From Nilaparvata lugens (taxonomy: Eukaryota; Arthropoda; Insecta; Hemiptera; Delphacidae), in assembly GCF_014356525.2 (NCBI RefSeq), contig NC_052510.1, positions 15,486,778 through 15,550,777 of the forward strand: 64,000 nucleotides of DNA. Direction: 5' to 3'. Below are positions 1 to 12,960 of the stretch, piece by piece (the stretch's first letter is position 1; each line of letters starts with the position of its first letter). The notes beneath the pieces were generated by a model, which did not search any database, was not told the origin of the DNA, and saw only the letters and a list, made by a program, of their open reading frames with translations. A program made the translations under genes and the position numbers.

Positions 1-360
1 TATTGAAGTTAGGTTAGGTTATGAAAAAATGAACACTTTCGAATTTGCTGAAATGAAGTTAAATCATCTCAAACCAATTGCCAATAATGTTTTGAGAAAT
101 TTCGCTCTACCTTCTCATAAATTGCGAGACAGGTCTACCCAAGTTTGAACGATTCTTGAATTTTTTATCTCTGATACAATGAGAAACTTTTGGAGTAGGT
201 CTTTGAAGTGTGTAGATTACATACATAAATTAACATTTTAATGATATAAAAATCATTCTCATACATATATACAGCAAAAATTAAAACATTTTCAACAAAA
301 TTTGAAAAACACAACACAACGGTCATCCATATTCCAGACAATCATGCAGTATCCAATTCC

Positions 361-650
361 TCCTGCAATTTACTTATATTTCTCTTTCTCTTCCTCTCTA
401 TCATTCTTTCTTCGCCTCTCTCTTCAATCCACAGACTTTAGTCACTGATTTATGACTTGCATAGAAATAAGAGGCTGTCTTTACGTCGTCTCGTGCCTCG
501 TACTCCTCTACGCCCTTCATTATTATTCTTTTTAATGTGATTTTCTCTTTCTTCTCCTCTTTCTTTTGCCTCTCCTCCACCTTCTTCTCCATCTCCTCCT
601 CCTCTTCATCATCCTCTTTCTTCTTCTTCATCTCCTCCCTCTTCTTCATC
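361..650. repeat. Pyrimidine-rich (CTT/CTC) low-complexity tract
   Basis: The plus strand is mostly C and T with many TCTTC and CTCCTC runs. The minus strand reads as a Glu/Lys-rich open frame, which is a composition effect and not a gene. Confidence 0.7.
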
Positions 651-2395
651 TTGAAAGCCTAATTAGACGTCGACTAACGAGTGCAGATTATCTTCTGTTG
701 CCACGTCAATTATAGTCGCGCTTTGAAATTCATAAGGCTGTTATAAAGCGGCAGCGCACTCGCAGAATCGCGCGTGAGTTGGTGATGTCGGTTTTTGTGT
801 ATGCGGTAGTATGTATTTCATGCTTCTTGTATCGCACGAACTTGGCACGATTTTCAGCACAACACATAACTTTTCCTCAATGTTGTATGAAAATCAATGA
901 AATCTTATTACGTTAATCATTTACACATTGGAAATTCAATTTACAAATTTATTAAAATTGACATAAAAATCATTACCTAACAATTTTTTTTTAAATTGAA
1001 TTATCATAGACTTAAGAGAATGTCTGCTATGATCATGAGCGGAAATATATCTTGATGGGAAGTTTTGTTAAATGATTTTCATCAATGGTACTGTATCTAT
1101 AGAGTTGTCTATTGTTCCTGGTTCTTGATGTAAATTAAACTGTAAAGCTTCATACAATAGATACATTATGATTTAGTAATGTTTGCTCCCCCTTGGGGAT
1201 AATTATTTCATTTTACAGGCCTTTCAAAAGTGGTGAAATACATGTCATTTCTAGTGTTTTGTATCTAATCAATTAATAAGTTCCTTATAACAATATATAT
1301 TAAATATTACCAACCTCAACTAAAATTTTAAACAAGGTTTTGTGCGAAATAAATCAATTTTGAGTAAAAATCTAATAAAAATCAATATAATATTAACCAT
1401 CAACGAAAATTCACATTGAAGCTCAAATTAATCATATAAGAGACTGTTGAACTGTGACGCATTCGCATAGATGTGGGCACTGTAGTTCTAATTGTAGAGA
1501 ATAATAATGTGTTGCACAAGAAGGGGTGGTGTCTAGGCTAGGGGGAGGGAAGGGGTGTCTGGCAACAACTAGTGGTGTATTTTGAGAAAGCACCTGTTTA
1601 GAACAGCTGTCTGCTGCATTTACTTGCCTTCACTGCAGTGTATATTCAATTTTATGCACTTCATGCAATTTGGATGGATAGTCAAAGCACTCAATTTAAA
1701 TTTACAGAAATGCTGTATGCAAATTGAGAGAGTCTGGAAAGGACCAAGTAAGAATTTTGTTTTGCAAGTATTGTGAAAATTTGATACAAAACTAAAGCGT
1801 TAACAATATTACCATTGAACCGCTTTTAAATTCTTTCAAACACTAGAAAATAGCTTCTAAATTAAACTCTCCACAATTATTATCATTGATTTACTTTCCA
1901 ATTCTTTCAGAAATTTCCCCGATAACCAGCGAAAACATCAATTTCCCTGACAGGTGTCACAGTATCGCCCCGCTCATCAATAGCACTTACGACTAAAAAG
2001 GAAGGAAGACTTGGACAATAATTTCGCACTCAATGACAGTCTATTTCTAGCCGAGCACCTGATAATAACAATAATTTAGCCCAGCTACTATCATTACCGG
2101 CACGATAGCCTTCGTTGCACAGCTGTCAGCGTTTCATCAGGATAACATCAATGCTACCCATGCAACCAATGCTGACAGAATGAAATGATTCTCACTACAG
2201 CTCGTATCAGCTCAAGAAACATGAATCGGCCGCATTCAACTCAACTTACAAAAAATGGTCAAGCATTTCATCCCGCCAGCTACTCTACTACCGTACTTAC
2301 TATTGATCTGTTTTCAACCCAGTATTACCATAGTTTATAAACATTCTATGACATCATGTTTGGTAACACAAAACACTCATAATCCACTCCTGTAC

Positions 2396-2423
2396 CACTA
2401 CCACCTAAATTTAGGTGGTAGTG
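2396..2423. repeat. Perfect 28-bp palindrome
   Basis: A 14-base arm starting CACTACCACC is followed at once by its exact reverse complement with no loop. It could extrude as a small cruciform. No function is evident. Confidence 0.85.
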
Positions 2424-2782
2424 CCTGTATCCATAGGAGCTTTTCCTGATTGTAACAACCTATTCCTATTCAATACTACAATCCCATGAGTTTTCTTCTC
2501 AAGTTTTAGTCTTAAATATATCAATATATTTATGTTAAATATTGATTTATCTTCAGGATAACGTTTTTCCAAGCGAATTAAATGAAATTACTTTGATTGC
2601 AGGGTTGCAATAATCCGAAATTAGCCGAAATAGTACATTTCGCACCTAGGGCGGCAAAAGGAGTGTCTGGCAGTTCCAGATCAAAGTTTTCAATTTCTTG
2701 ACAAAGTCGTGAGCGTTTGAGAGCCGGCGAAAATTTTTTTCCCGAGTTGCGTACCTAATTTTTGCTCCACTACAAAAACATA

Positions 2783-2940
2783 TTGAAAACTGAAAACTTG
2801 ACGTACTGGAGACATAACATTGATGAAATGAGAACTTGACAAATTCAAAACTTGACGTACTGAAAATTTTATAAACTGAGAACTTGACGATATGAGAACT
2901 CGACAAACTTGAATTAAAACTTTGACACACTGAAAACTTT
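2783..2940. repeat. Degenerate short tandem repeat
   Basis: The motif GAACTTGAC or AAAACTTGACGTACTG recurs at least six times with variable spacing. It looks like a decayed minisatellite. The minus-strand frame across it is an artefact. Confidence 0.55.
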
Positions 2941-3963
2941 AGGTACTATTTTCCACACAAATTCCACCAGAAAGCTTGTTTCATTATCGACCAGCAAAAC
3001 ACTATTCCATACATATTCCCTACTAGGAACACACTCCATAAAGTAACGTGTACTATTTCACATCCCTGGTCATCTACAAATTCGACATTCACACGCTTCA
3101 ACATCAGCTTTTACAAACCGACCACTATACACCACACTACACACAATAACCTGTCACGGTTGTACTGTATTTCAATCTAGTGGGATGGCTACATGAATAA
3201 ACTACAGCCGAATAACAGACGCCACAACGACAGACCGCTTTTGTACATCGGCGTATACGCTCTTACAATTTCTTCCGTTTCAATTAACCCGTCAAACATA
3301 TCCGTGAAATACACAGATCCACACATGAAGCGATATACATACACTTACACAAGACGCAAATGCATATTCACTCATACGAATGAAATACACAAGTGGGCAT
3401 GTGTGAGTGAGAATAAAAGTAGTGTATATGTGAGTATGTGTAAGTGCATGAGCCCGCAGCATGTGTGACATTGGAATGGATAGATAGTAGTGTAAGTTGT
3501 AGTAGTAGTAGACAAGGGCCATTGAACCAAGACATACCTTGGTTGAGCTCTCGGGTTTAGTCGACCAGTAACATAGCAGCTAGCAGCTCATATAGCAGCC
3601 GTCCAACATTTTGCATGCATAGACGAGTATGATGCTTAGGGGCGGCTTGAGTGCTAAAGTGCTTCAAAACTTGCAGCATGCAAATTTATGGATACTGCAC
3701 TATAATATTATGGTAGACCAGTTTTGTAGTAGGCAGAAAGGGATTATCAGCAAAATATCGGAGGATACTGTGGCTGTAGTAGCTAGCCTAGAAAATAGAG
3801 AAAAGATTATCTATTCTTCAGAGAACTTCATCGACGTAGATGGCTCAGGCTACTTTGATAAAATGAAAAAAGACCTTCATTGATCAAATTTTATTTGCCA
3901 AAAGTTTTTATAGAAATAGACAGAATGCAACAATGCACAAATATAACCACCATCATATACAAT

Positions 3964-4341
3964 GGCAGCATCTCTGAGTGAAATTGGTAAATTTCAAGCT
4001 TTAAATAACATGTATTGGAGATGTGTCAATCATATAACAATTTCAAAATCAAGTTTTATTTATGTTTTAGAGAAAAACAAACAAATACTCGTCACTTGTC
4101 CAACTACAACGGTTCAGTGAAGGCTTGAATTGGTGCTAATCGTTTCTTATTTTTGGTATGTTTTTACTTAAATGTGAAAATATAAAATTTACATAAATGT
4201 ATGACTGAATTTGAAAAATCTTGAATAAACATATTTTTAATGAGAAGTCAGGTTATGATGACATTTCAAATGTAAACAAACACAAAGCAGACTAACTTTT
4301 TTACTGCTTGAAATTTACCAATTTCAGTCAGAAATGGTGCC
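3964..4341. mobile_element. Candidate inverted-repeat element (MITE)
   Basis: The ends share an inverted repeat of about 35 bases, starting GGCA at the left and matching a reverse-complement copy that ends TGCC at the right. The shared core is TGAAATTGGTAAATTTCAAG. The interior has no open frame. A TSD was not resolved. Confidence 0.5.
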
Positions 4342-5326
4342 ACCATCACCCACCTCTCCAATTTGTGTTTGCTATAATCAATTACAGTATTACAATGTTC
4401 CTGGAAATAGAATAATTTCAGATTGAAATGATTTAACAAAATATTATTCACATTGTTTGCAAAAGTCATAATATAGTCCTATCATTTTTACATAATATTG
4501 TGGCTCGACTAGCATAAGTATAGGCTTGTGAGCTAGCTTATATACACAACGTTACCCTACAATCATATTATAAGCAGCGAAATAAAATTTACAGTCAAAG
4601 AGAAGTAAATCGAGATTGAATTATTAGTATTGAAGGAGATCTAAATGGAGTTGAAAAGTCTCAATTAAATTAATAGAAAAATAGCATATTAAATAAAGCT
4701 GGAGAATCAAGTTTTAATAATCTTGAAATTATTAAATAATTAACACCCTCTATTAAATAATGATCACATTCGAATATATGGACTGTTGAGGATAGATATT
4801 TGATAATTTATAAATAGTTTATTTTGTTATTCAATATAAAATATATTTATCTTGAATCTTATGAGAAATGGAATTTATACATTTATTTATGGTGTATTAT
4901 ACTGAATCCAATCAGGCAATCACTCCAACAGTCCAACTTCACCCATATTCAATTATTTGAAACTTCCCAATTAGCCAAGAAAATAAGAATTTATAGTTCA
5001 ATCAATCCTATAACAAGCAACCCAATTACACCACTTCTTTGAAAATTGCGTACTAACAACACCCAATCACAATGACTAATACAACAAGAATTTCTACTGA
5101 ATCCGAGAATTCCTTCACCTGTTAGCAGCCAACCTAATTACCTAGGTATAAGTTTCTACCACTCTGATAATGAACGACAGAGCTGTCAACATCAACCTCC
5201 CTTCCCCACAACACAAGTGATAAGAAACGTGAGCGGTTCTTCTATTCCACAATCAGACGATATTACACTAATATAATACTAAATTCTCAATGTGAACAGA
5301 AATATTGTGGAATTTCTCCATATTAA

Positions 5327-5471
5327 GGTGATATTGTCAGTCCCACATTATTTTATTTGAGCCAAACATAAGTTTCAAATAAGACCACTGAAGATGATGC
5401 CTTAGTGCATTGGAACTTAAGTTTGGCTCAAATAAATGATGTGTAACTGACAATATCGTTTTTATTTCACC
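5327..5471. mobile_element. Hairpin element flanked by TTAA
   Basis: The left arm reads GGTGATATTGTCAG then a segment with TTTGAGCCAAAC. The right arm is its reverse complement, except for about 11 extra bases near the end. TTAA lies directly outside both ends (5323-5326 and 5472-5475), as at the three TTAA-flanked elements near 32-34 kb. The interior is about 50 bases and non-coding. Confidence 0.6.
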
Positions 5472-5759
5472 TTAATACTAAATTCTATCAGAGAGAACAG
5501 AATACTCGTTATTCGTACAGAATACAGGATATTCGTTTATCTCTGATTCTATAAAAAAATATAATACGATATTATTCAACAATCTACTGTTTGTTTATAA
5601 AGCTACGTAAATACTAATACATATAATAAATAATAAATACCTAATACCCCATACTCCTTTTTAAATTCCTAAACTCCCAGTTTCATGAAATTTTTTTCCT
5701 TAGTTTATTTTTAAAGTTAGCATTCATTCTATTTATTCATTCAAGTTAGCATTCATTCT

Positions 5760-5868
5760 ATTTGTGTATTTTATTATTTGTAGGCACCTGCTGTAAAATC
5801 TTTTAGGTTTAGCGGGACCAATTTTGTAATGCATTTTACTGAATAAAATGATTGATTGAAAAAAAAAT
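5760..5868 (+). mobile_element. Possible 3' tail of a truncated LINE
   Basis: A short stretch ends in AATAAAATGATTGATTG followed by a run of A. The tail of the LINE at 48.1 kb is alike (AAATAAATTGATTGATT). No coding remnant was seen upstream, so this is a weak call. Confidence 0.3.
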
Positions 5869-6011
5869 CCACAGCCAACCCTAATACAGGAGGTATTAGA
5901 GGTGGCTATGGTAAATCTCTTCAAGTTGTGCCAAACGATAACCGCCTAATTACCATGTCAGCAAACAACCGAATCACACCGCAACCAATAAGCTGCCTAG
6001 TAAAATTCAAT

Positions 6012-6390
6012 TCAAACAGTCTGTATTGTTTGAATGGAAATCATTGATGTTATTAATAAGGAATACTGACAGTTCATCCTAAATCCCAAAATGTGAGGTT
6101 CATTTAGAACTGGCAGCATTGTTTCAATGGAAAGAATCGATGTTATTTCATAAGGAATGCTGACAATTCCTAGTGAATCCCAAAATGTTAGTCTCATTCC
6201 AAACTGTCAGCATTGTTTGAATGAGAAAGCATTGATGCTATTCATGAGGAATACTGTCAGTTTAAAGTGAATCTCAAAGAGTGAAGTTCACTGTAAGCTG
6301 GCAGCAATGTTTCAATGGGAAGTATAATGGTTGTTTACACGGAATACTGCCAATTAGAAGTGAATGTCACAGTAGAGGTTCCGTTTCCAA
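6012..6390 (+). repeat. Tandem repeat, about four units of 93-94 bp
   Basis: Each unit holds CAGCATTGTTTCAATGG or a close variant (ATTG starting at 6025, 6118, 6212 and 6306), then a sequence ending in GGAATACTG. Units differ by point changes. One further isolated unit lies at 21767-21850, which suggests a dispersed family rather than a purely local array. Confidence 0.8.
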
Positions 6391-6748
6391 GTGCTAATTG
6401 CTTTTGCTTCTTCACATCTGGAAGACGGTGTTGGTGTTGTCTGGTATCTGGTGACACTGATAGCGACCACATTAATACAGTTGTTATAACTGTTATCTGT
6501 TTTGTGAAGGTCAGTGTTTGACGGTATGTCAGAAATGCAGACGGACAGGTGGACAGATTGCCGGCAAAATAAATGGAGACAACTTGAAAAAGTTTTATTG
6601 TTCCAGTGAGGAAGTGGATCACAGGACAAATGTGCTCTTGTAATTGGAATGCTTGACAATATCTATAACCAAGTTACAATATACGTCTATACTCAACTAA
6701 TAATCATCATGTATACAAATGAGAATTAGGTACACTTACTAAAAAAAT

Positions 6749-7566
6749 CTGGTGTGGCACACTCACACAACTTTCCTTGCCGTTATGAAAATTGATCACC
6801 TGACGCTAGTGTTCCCGCGCATCTCAAGTCTAATATTCAAAGATTTGAGCCATCTGGTGACAGGGCAATAACGCTGGAGACACACGAGGTCTGCTATCTC
6901 TTCATAGTGAATCATTTAATAGAATCAACAGTTGCCAACAGTTTGCAATTGAAATAATCACATTTTCTCGAATTTCGAGTTTATTTTAAATTTAAGGTGA
7001 AAATGTTACTGGACACTAATTGTAGAGATTTTCATGCTCAATCTTTTCCTCTTGCATTTTTTTGTTTAAATTGTATCTGAAGCCTGATAATTGGGAATCT
7101 AAAATCAAACTTTGCATAGATGAGGCGGAGCTCCTGAAATTTTTACAGATATGGGACTTGTGGCAGTTGATATAGCTTATCAATGACTATTTTAGGTATA
7201 AATTTGATCAAAATCGTTGGAGCCATTTTCGAGAAAATCGCGAAAAACTCTGTTTTTGACAACATTTTCGCCATTTTAGCCGCCATCTTGAATCTCATTT
7301 GATCGAAATTTTTCGTGTCGGATCCTTATAGTGTAAGGACCTTAAGTTCCAAATTTCAAGTCATTCCGTTAATTGGGAGATGAGATATCGTGTACACAGA
7401 CGCACATACACTCATTCATACACACACAGACCAATACCCAAAACCACTTTTTTGGACTCAGGGGACCTTAAAACGTATAGAAATTTAGAAATTGGGGTAC
7501 CTTAATCTTTTTCGGAAAGCAATACTTTCCTTACCTATGGTAGGCTAATAGGGCAAGGAAAGTAAT
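6749..7566 (+). mobile_element. Interspersed repeat, family A/B, copy 1
   Basis: This roughly 820-base non-coding repeat starts CTGGTGTGGC and ends GGGCAAGGAAAGT. A second plus-strand copy is at 57357-58166, and an interrupted minus-strand copy spans 56561-58410. ACTTTCCTTGCC occurs near the start, and its reverse complement forms the end, so the ends are weakly inverted. It carries no protein-coding frame, so it is non-autonomous. Confidence 0.75.
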
Positions 7567-8571
7567 ACGTGAATTGTTGGCCAACGTGAAAACGTATTTG
7601 TATTAAATATGTGATTTGTGCGTATTTCAGTGAAAAATGAATTACAAATATCAGGTACTCTAAGGTACTTTCATTGGATAGCTTCAACTTTTAAGTATAC
7701 ATTCAATTGTAGGAAATCGGTAGACTTTAGGTCTGAGGAGAAGACTGTATGGTATAAGTATAATAATATTATGGTATTACTACAATATGTAGAATCTTAT
7801 AACTTCATTAAAACACGGTAATTATAGCACTTAATTCCAAAATCCAACTTACAAGTACTTTAAACTTGAGTAATTAATGAGAATACTTTGATCTTGATTG
7901 TGATCAAATATCCGGCTGAGCAATAGGTATTTCAAAATACTCGTAATAGATTTCAATGAAATCTGACAAGAAATTCCTTCACTTGAAAATTGATCCATAA
8001 ATATCACATACTGAACAATCAGTTCATACTAATATATCAGGACAAAATATACTCCAAAAATGACTGTACTTCTCCAGAGATTAAACTCATTTCTTGTTGA
8101 AGCAAACTAACGAGATAATAAATCCCAAATAAACATGTTAAAACTATCGAATGCAAATTACATTCGCTTGAAAACTTCAGTCGTTTCAAATCGATTATCA
8201 ACTACAACTTATTCACCGCTTAAATATTCCAAACTAAACAAGTTTGAGCTGAAAGGCACGTATAAATATGTCTCCATTGCACGATAACTGGCTACAACAA
8301 TTTACCTGACTGGTCTCATTATAATAAAACAGCGGCACAACTATTCGACACATAAATAAAGTAAGAGAGAAAACAGCCAGAACTGTAACAACAACGATAA
8401 TAGTCAAATAAAGCAACTAAATTCGAATCTAGAGCCGAGTAATTGAATAATAAAGTTTTATAGAGCAATTTGGGTAGTGGTGGTGTTTTTTATATGGAAG
8501 AAGGGCCGACGGGCCACAGACCGCCTCTGAGAGTTGTCCTCTAAAATTATAATCATAATAATAAAAGGTTG

Positions 8572-9410
8572 GGATGGGAGGAGTAAAGAAGAAGAAGAAA
8601 AATTTAAAGGAGAAGAAGAAGAAGAATGATGATGTGACGAAGAAGAAAAATAATGATAAAGTGAAGAAGGAGAAAAAGACGATGCAGGATAAGGAGGAGA
8701 AAGAAAGATGTAGGAGAAAGAGAAGACAGAGAAAAACGGGGGAGGAGGGTTCGAAGAAGAAGATCGTGACGAGGACAGAAGACGAGAAGAAGGAGAATAA
8801 GACGAAGAAGAATAAAAAAGAAGAAAGAAAACCAGAAGAAGGGAGAGATGAGGAAGAAAGAGAAGCCAAAGCAGTAGAATAAGAAGAAGAAGAAGAAGAA
8901 TGAAGAGTATAAGAGGAATGAGAAAAGGTAAGATATGAATTAAAAATAGACGATGATGACGACGACGGAAGAGCACAAGGAGTGCAACGAGAAGGTGATT
9001 GAAGAGGGAATAATTAGGAAGAAGATGGGAAAGAGAAGAAGGCGAAGAAGACAGAAGAGGAAAAGGAGTCGAAGAGAAGAAAACGGTGAAGGAAAGAAGT
9101 CACTAGAGGTAAGAAAAAGTAGTAAAAGAATGAGAAGGAAAATAGAAAAGCAAGGACGAAAAGAAGACATAAAAAACGGAGAGGGGCTCGTGGTGATGGA
9201 GGAGGAGGAGGAGGAGGAGGAGGAGATGATGAATAAGTAAGGAAATGGATGATGATTATGATGATGATAAAGTCAGGAGATAAAGAAGATCAGATAGGAT
9301 AAGACAGGAGATAAGATAAGAGGCAGAAGACTGAGAAACAAAAAATATAAAAGAAGTGAGATGGATAAGGGGAAGAGGAAATGAAATAAAAGGACATATG
9401 ATGAGTGGTA
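8572..9410. repeat. Long polypurine tract (GA-rich, about 0.84 kb)
   Basis: The plus strand is almost wholly A and G, with GAAGAAGAA and GGAGGAGGA runs. Open frames on both strands (Lys/Glu-rich on plus, Ser/Phe-rich on minus) are composition artefacts. Such tracts can form triplex DNA. Confidence 0.8.
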
Positions 9411-10699
9411 GGTAGTCTTGCGCTGGCTGATATCAGTAGTATTAGTGGTCTAATAACATAACGATAATATCAAGTTGATGGAATAGTCAGGGCAGGGGCC
9501 GGGAGGCCGGAGGTGTAGTTTTACTGCCATAAAATGGTATTCACTGATTTTGTGGCAAATTGATGTCGTCAAAGCGGTTTTAGCTCTTTTCGAATAAAAC
9601 GTTATTCACTTCATGTCCTTCCACTAACCCCCAACCCCCACCCCACATTTATTTCTTCTTCTTCTTGTTCTTGGGGCTTTACGGCGTTGTAGTAGGGCCG
9701 TAAACGGAGGCATAAACTTTACGACCACCGTGTGAACTGGGCGCGAACGCGAAAGTGCGCGTGCGACCGTCGTCAGTCGTAAAACAAGCACGCTTCAATG
9801 TGGTCAATGTGTGTACCTTCTCACTCCAACACACAACACCCGCCATCTTCCGTCGCAGCAGACTCTGCTCGAGTTTTTACCACCTCACAAGGCTGGAGGA
9901 ATGTCCGCGAAAACTGCCTAACAACTCTTCATTTGAACGCTTTTACGCACCCAAATCTGATTCATGCAATGAACCAAGCACTTCAAACACTCTATTCCCA
10001 CTCAGCCTTATGGCTATTATGTACAGTGATGACTTATCACTAACATTCTTTTTATATTGTATAACATATTAGTATATCAAATTGAAATGGTCTCATAGAG
10101 GACCATAAACTAGATGTGATCTGAACTACTCGTTTAATCAATTATGTTTCTAAAGTTGCATATTTCGTATCTTTTTACATTCAAGCTGGATTCCTACATA
10201 TCAGCATCAGACTCCGTGTGTCCAGTTCAGTGAAAATATTCCTCCCATGTTTTCTAATGGAACAGTTTATAATCAGCCCAGCTGAGCGAGCAGCCAATGA
10301 TTAGTCAGATAACTCAGGGGAAAGATATTTGCACTGAACCGGCTCGGACAACACTGATACTAATTTGTGGGAATATGAAATAAACTGAAATGGGCTTCAA
10401 TTGAACTGGAAAGATTTCTCATGAATATCTGGTAAATCTACGTGTATATTATGATAAGTATAACCTCTAAGAGAAATTCTTACAAAAAATATACACTCAT
10501 ATACTGTATCTTTCAATTTTCACAATGAATCCAAGACGATATGATGCACCACGTAATAAAAAATCATGAAAAACTAATTCAAGAGAGAAATTGCTTTGTA
10601 CAATGAAATAGCAATACCAACAATGTTTACGAGCCTACATATCACACACGTTTACATAAGCTTTAGTTCTGCTTAGATTAGGATCCGAAGATTGGAAAT

Positions 10700-11545
10700 G
10701 AAAAGTTGAATTAGAAGTGGATATTAATGCTAAGAAGAAGTAGATGGAGGAGGAGACAAAGAATAGGAGTATGAGGAATGGGAAAAGGAGGAAGAAAACC
10801 TGCGAAGATAATATCTGGATGAGGAGAAGAGGAAGACGAAGGAAGACGGCAAAGGAGAGGAAATAGGAGGAGGAAGCAGAGAACTGAGAAGAAAAATGGA
10901 GAAATTGGGCAATAAGAAGAGAACGAAGATAAAAGATGACGAAGTATTGAGAAAGGAATAACAGGAAGATGACGACATGAAAAACAAGGAGGATGAAGAA
11001 AACGCAGAGATGGAATAACAGAAAGGAGAGGAAGAGGAGGAAAAGGAGAAGGAGAAGAAGCAAGAAGATGACGAGATGGGATAAAAAAGGAAGATGAAGA
11101 GAACAGAGAAGTAGGCGTGGAAAAGAGGAGGAGGAGGAGATTGGATGAAAAACAAGGTGAATGAAGAGAACGGAGAAGTAGAAGTGGAAGAAAAGGAGGA
11201 GGAAGAGAAGAAGACAAAAACATAGGAAGAAGCGGAAGTAAAAGAAACAGAAGGAGGAAGCAAAGGACTATGAAAAAATTAGATGATGACGATATGGATC
11301 AGAAGAAAAAAGAAAGATTTGATGAAGCAAGAGAATGAAATGGAAAAGGTCATGAGGAAACCGCGAAAAGTAAAACGAGAACGAAGCTGTTAAAAGCAAG
11401 CATGCGAAGGATGGAACAAAGAGAAATAATGAAGTGGAACTGAGCTTGGCTATGTGGAGGTAGAAGAGAAAGAAAATAAAAGGTTTACTAATATCGAATA
11501 TCATCAGAAGGACAGAGAGCAGATAGAGAAGTTGGGCTAATAAAA
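10700..11545. repeat. Second long polypurine tract (about 0.85 kb)
   Basis: The composition and orientation match the tract 2 kb to the left: GAAGA and GGAGGA runs with scattered T and C. The minus-strand frames rich in Ser, Leu and Phe are artefacts. Confidence 0.8.
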
Positions 11546-11639
11546 TACACGGGGCTCTAAGCACTGACTTGGACTGCATCTTATAATATTCTTATTATCT
11601 GAATGCGGCCCAAGTCCGAATGCAGGACTTAGCGGGCTA

Positions 11640-11672
<33 letters not shown>
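11640..11672 (+). repeat. (TGA)n microsatellite
   Basis: About eleven consecutive TGA triplets. Confidence 0.9.
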
Positions 11673-12530
11673 GTGCAGATGATGCTATGAATCCAGAATG
11701 AGTGAAGACAAACACCAAGTGGCAGACAAAATACCGGCTTTGTCTTGAAGCGGTTCAAGTTCAACTTTAGCTCAGCTTAGCTTAGATCGATCCTTATCGG
11801 ATTTTCCAGAACCCAACTTGCTCAGTAGACAAGCATGTAATGTTGTTCATGATTATGTATGCATACATGTTTTTACAGGACAATGAAGAAGGTTAAAAAA
11901 TAAAATGAAAATATCCGTTCTTTGTGCATGGAATTGAAGATTGTAATACTAATAGGAGTAGAATACATATTGAATAGAAAGACTACCATATTATTAATAA
12001 AATAGATTTGAATTAATATTACCATTGAATGTTGACCATTTCAAGACAATAATATTATAGCAATATTGAAAACAAAGTTTCAGGTTAAAGGAATAAAATT
12101 GAATACGTTGGAGTTATTAAAGACGTGGATATAGGCATACAAAAAGACTATGAATTGATATGACAAAAAGACAAAATAAATTGACATGACACAAAAATTG
12201 AAGAAAAAGAGAGTTTTCATAGTGTATCACACTATGTTCTTGGGTTTTTTACAACGAAAATCCAGGTCTAATTCCAAACATATCACATCCAAATTCAAGG
12301 TGCCATCAAGCATTCATCATATGAAAAATAATATCTCAATATGAAACACAGAGATAGAAAATTTGAATTTTAGTACAAAATATGCAACCCCATTCATACA
12401 TCTCATTCCAACAAACTTTACAACAAAAAAATGTACAACCTCAATATTCCGGTCCCTGAAATTTGCAATACATAGAATATTCAACACCTGAAAAACTTCA
12501 TTATCATTTTTTCAACATTTTTCCCGAGGC

Positions 12531-12542
12531 GTTGACGTCAAC
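12531..12542. promoter_or_regulatory. Palindromic CRE-like site
   Basis: GTTGACGTCAAC is a perfect 12-base palindrome around TGACGTCA, the consensus bound by CREB/ATF bZIP factors. It lies at the left edge of a locally GC- and CpG-rich patch. Binding is inferred. Confidence 0.35.
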
Positions 12543-12689
12543 AGTAGTAGTTTTGTCTACTCGCAACCGTGCCCGCCCAATATACATCTACAGAAGAAAG
12601 AAATAAAGAAGATAAGATTGGATGCTTAAAAAGAAATAAGAAAAATATTGTTTTTCACTTTTTTCACCTTCGTTTTTTATCATCTCGCT

Positions 12690-12960
12690 CTTTTCATTTA
12701 TTCTCTGTAAGCGGCGCGATTTGTGTGTGTGTAGTGGTGACGCTGGTGGTAGTCTCACGACGCGGTTAGACCGGTTCTGTGTGCGTGTGTGCGAGTGCGC
12801 GCGTTCACAAGAGAATGCAGATGAGATGTTAAGTCCCGCGTCCGCGGGGGACCTCAGGCTCAGCGCAGCGCAGAGCGGAGCGGGAAGGTCGTCCAAGCAA
12901 GAAGCTAAAGAACCTCCACTCTCTGGATTGCCAGACCAGACAGGCAGACTGTTCTGGAAT
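12690..12960. promoter_or_regulatory. CpG-rich patch, possible internal promoter or untranslated exon
   Basis: GC content rises well above the surroundings, with many CpG dinucleotides and GCGC motifs. Open frames of about 100 codons on both strands (12721-13014 plus, 12588-12896 minus) look like none of the families I know. An alternative first exon or regulatory element of the host gene is possible but unproven. Confidence 0.25.

Noticed and set aside
1..40. TTAGG-like repeats at the left edge (TTAGGTTAGGTTA)
   Set aside because: Only two repeats; the same AGGTTAGG motif occurs near 29.0 and 29.46 kb. Too few for a telomere.
8429..8976. Long minus-strand open frames rich in Ser, Phe and Leu
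   Set aside because: They are complements of the GA-rich tract; composition alone keeps them open and no domain is visible.
9755..10072. Plus-strand frame of 105 codons
   Set aside because: No recognisable motif, overlapping alternative frame, and no splice or start context to support it.
10635..11263. Minus-strand frames of 142-177 codons
   Set aside because: Same cause: the second polypurine tract gives overlapping low-complexity frames in several registers.
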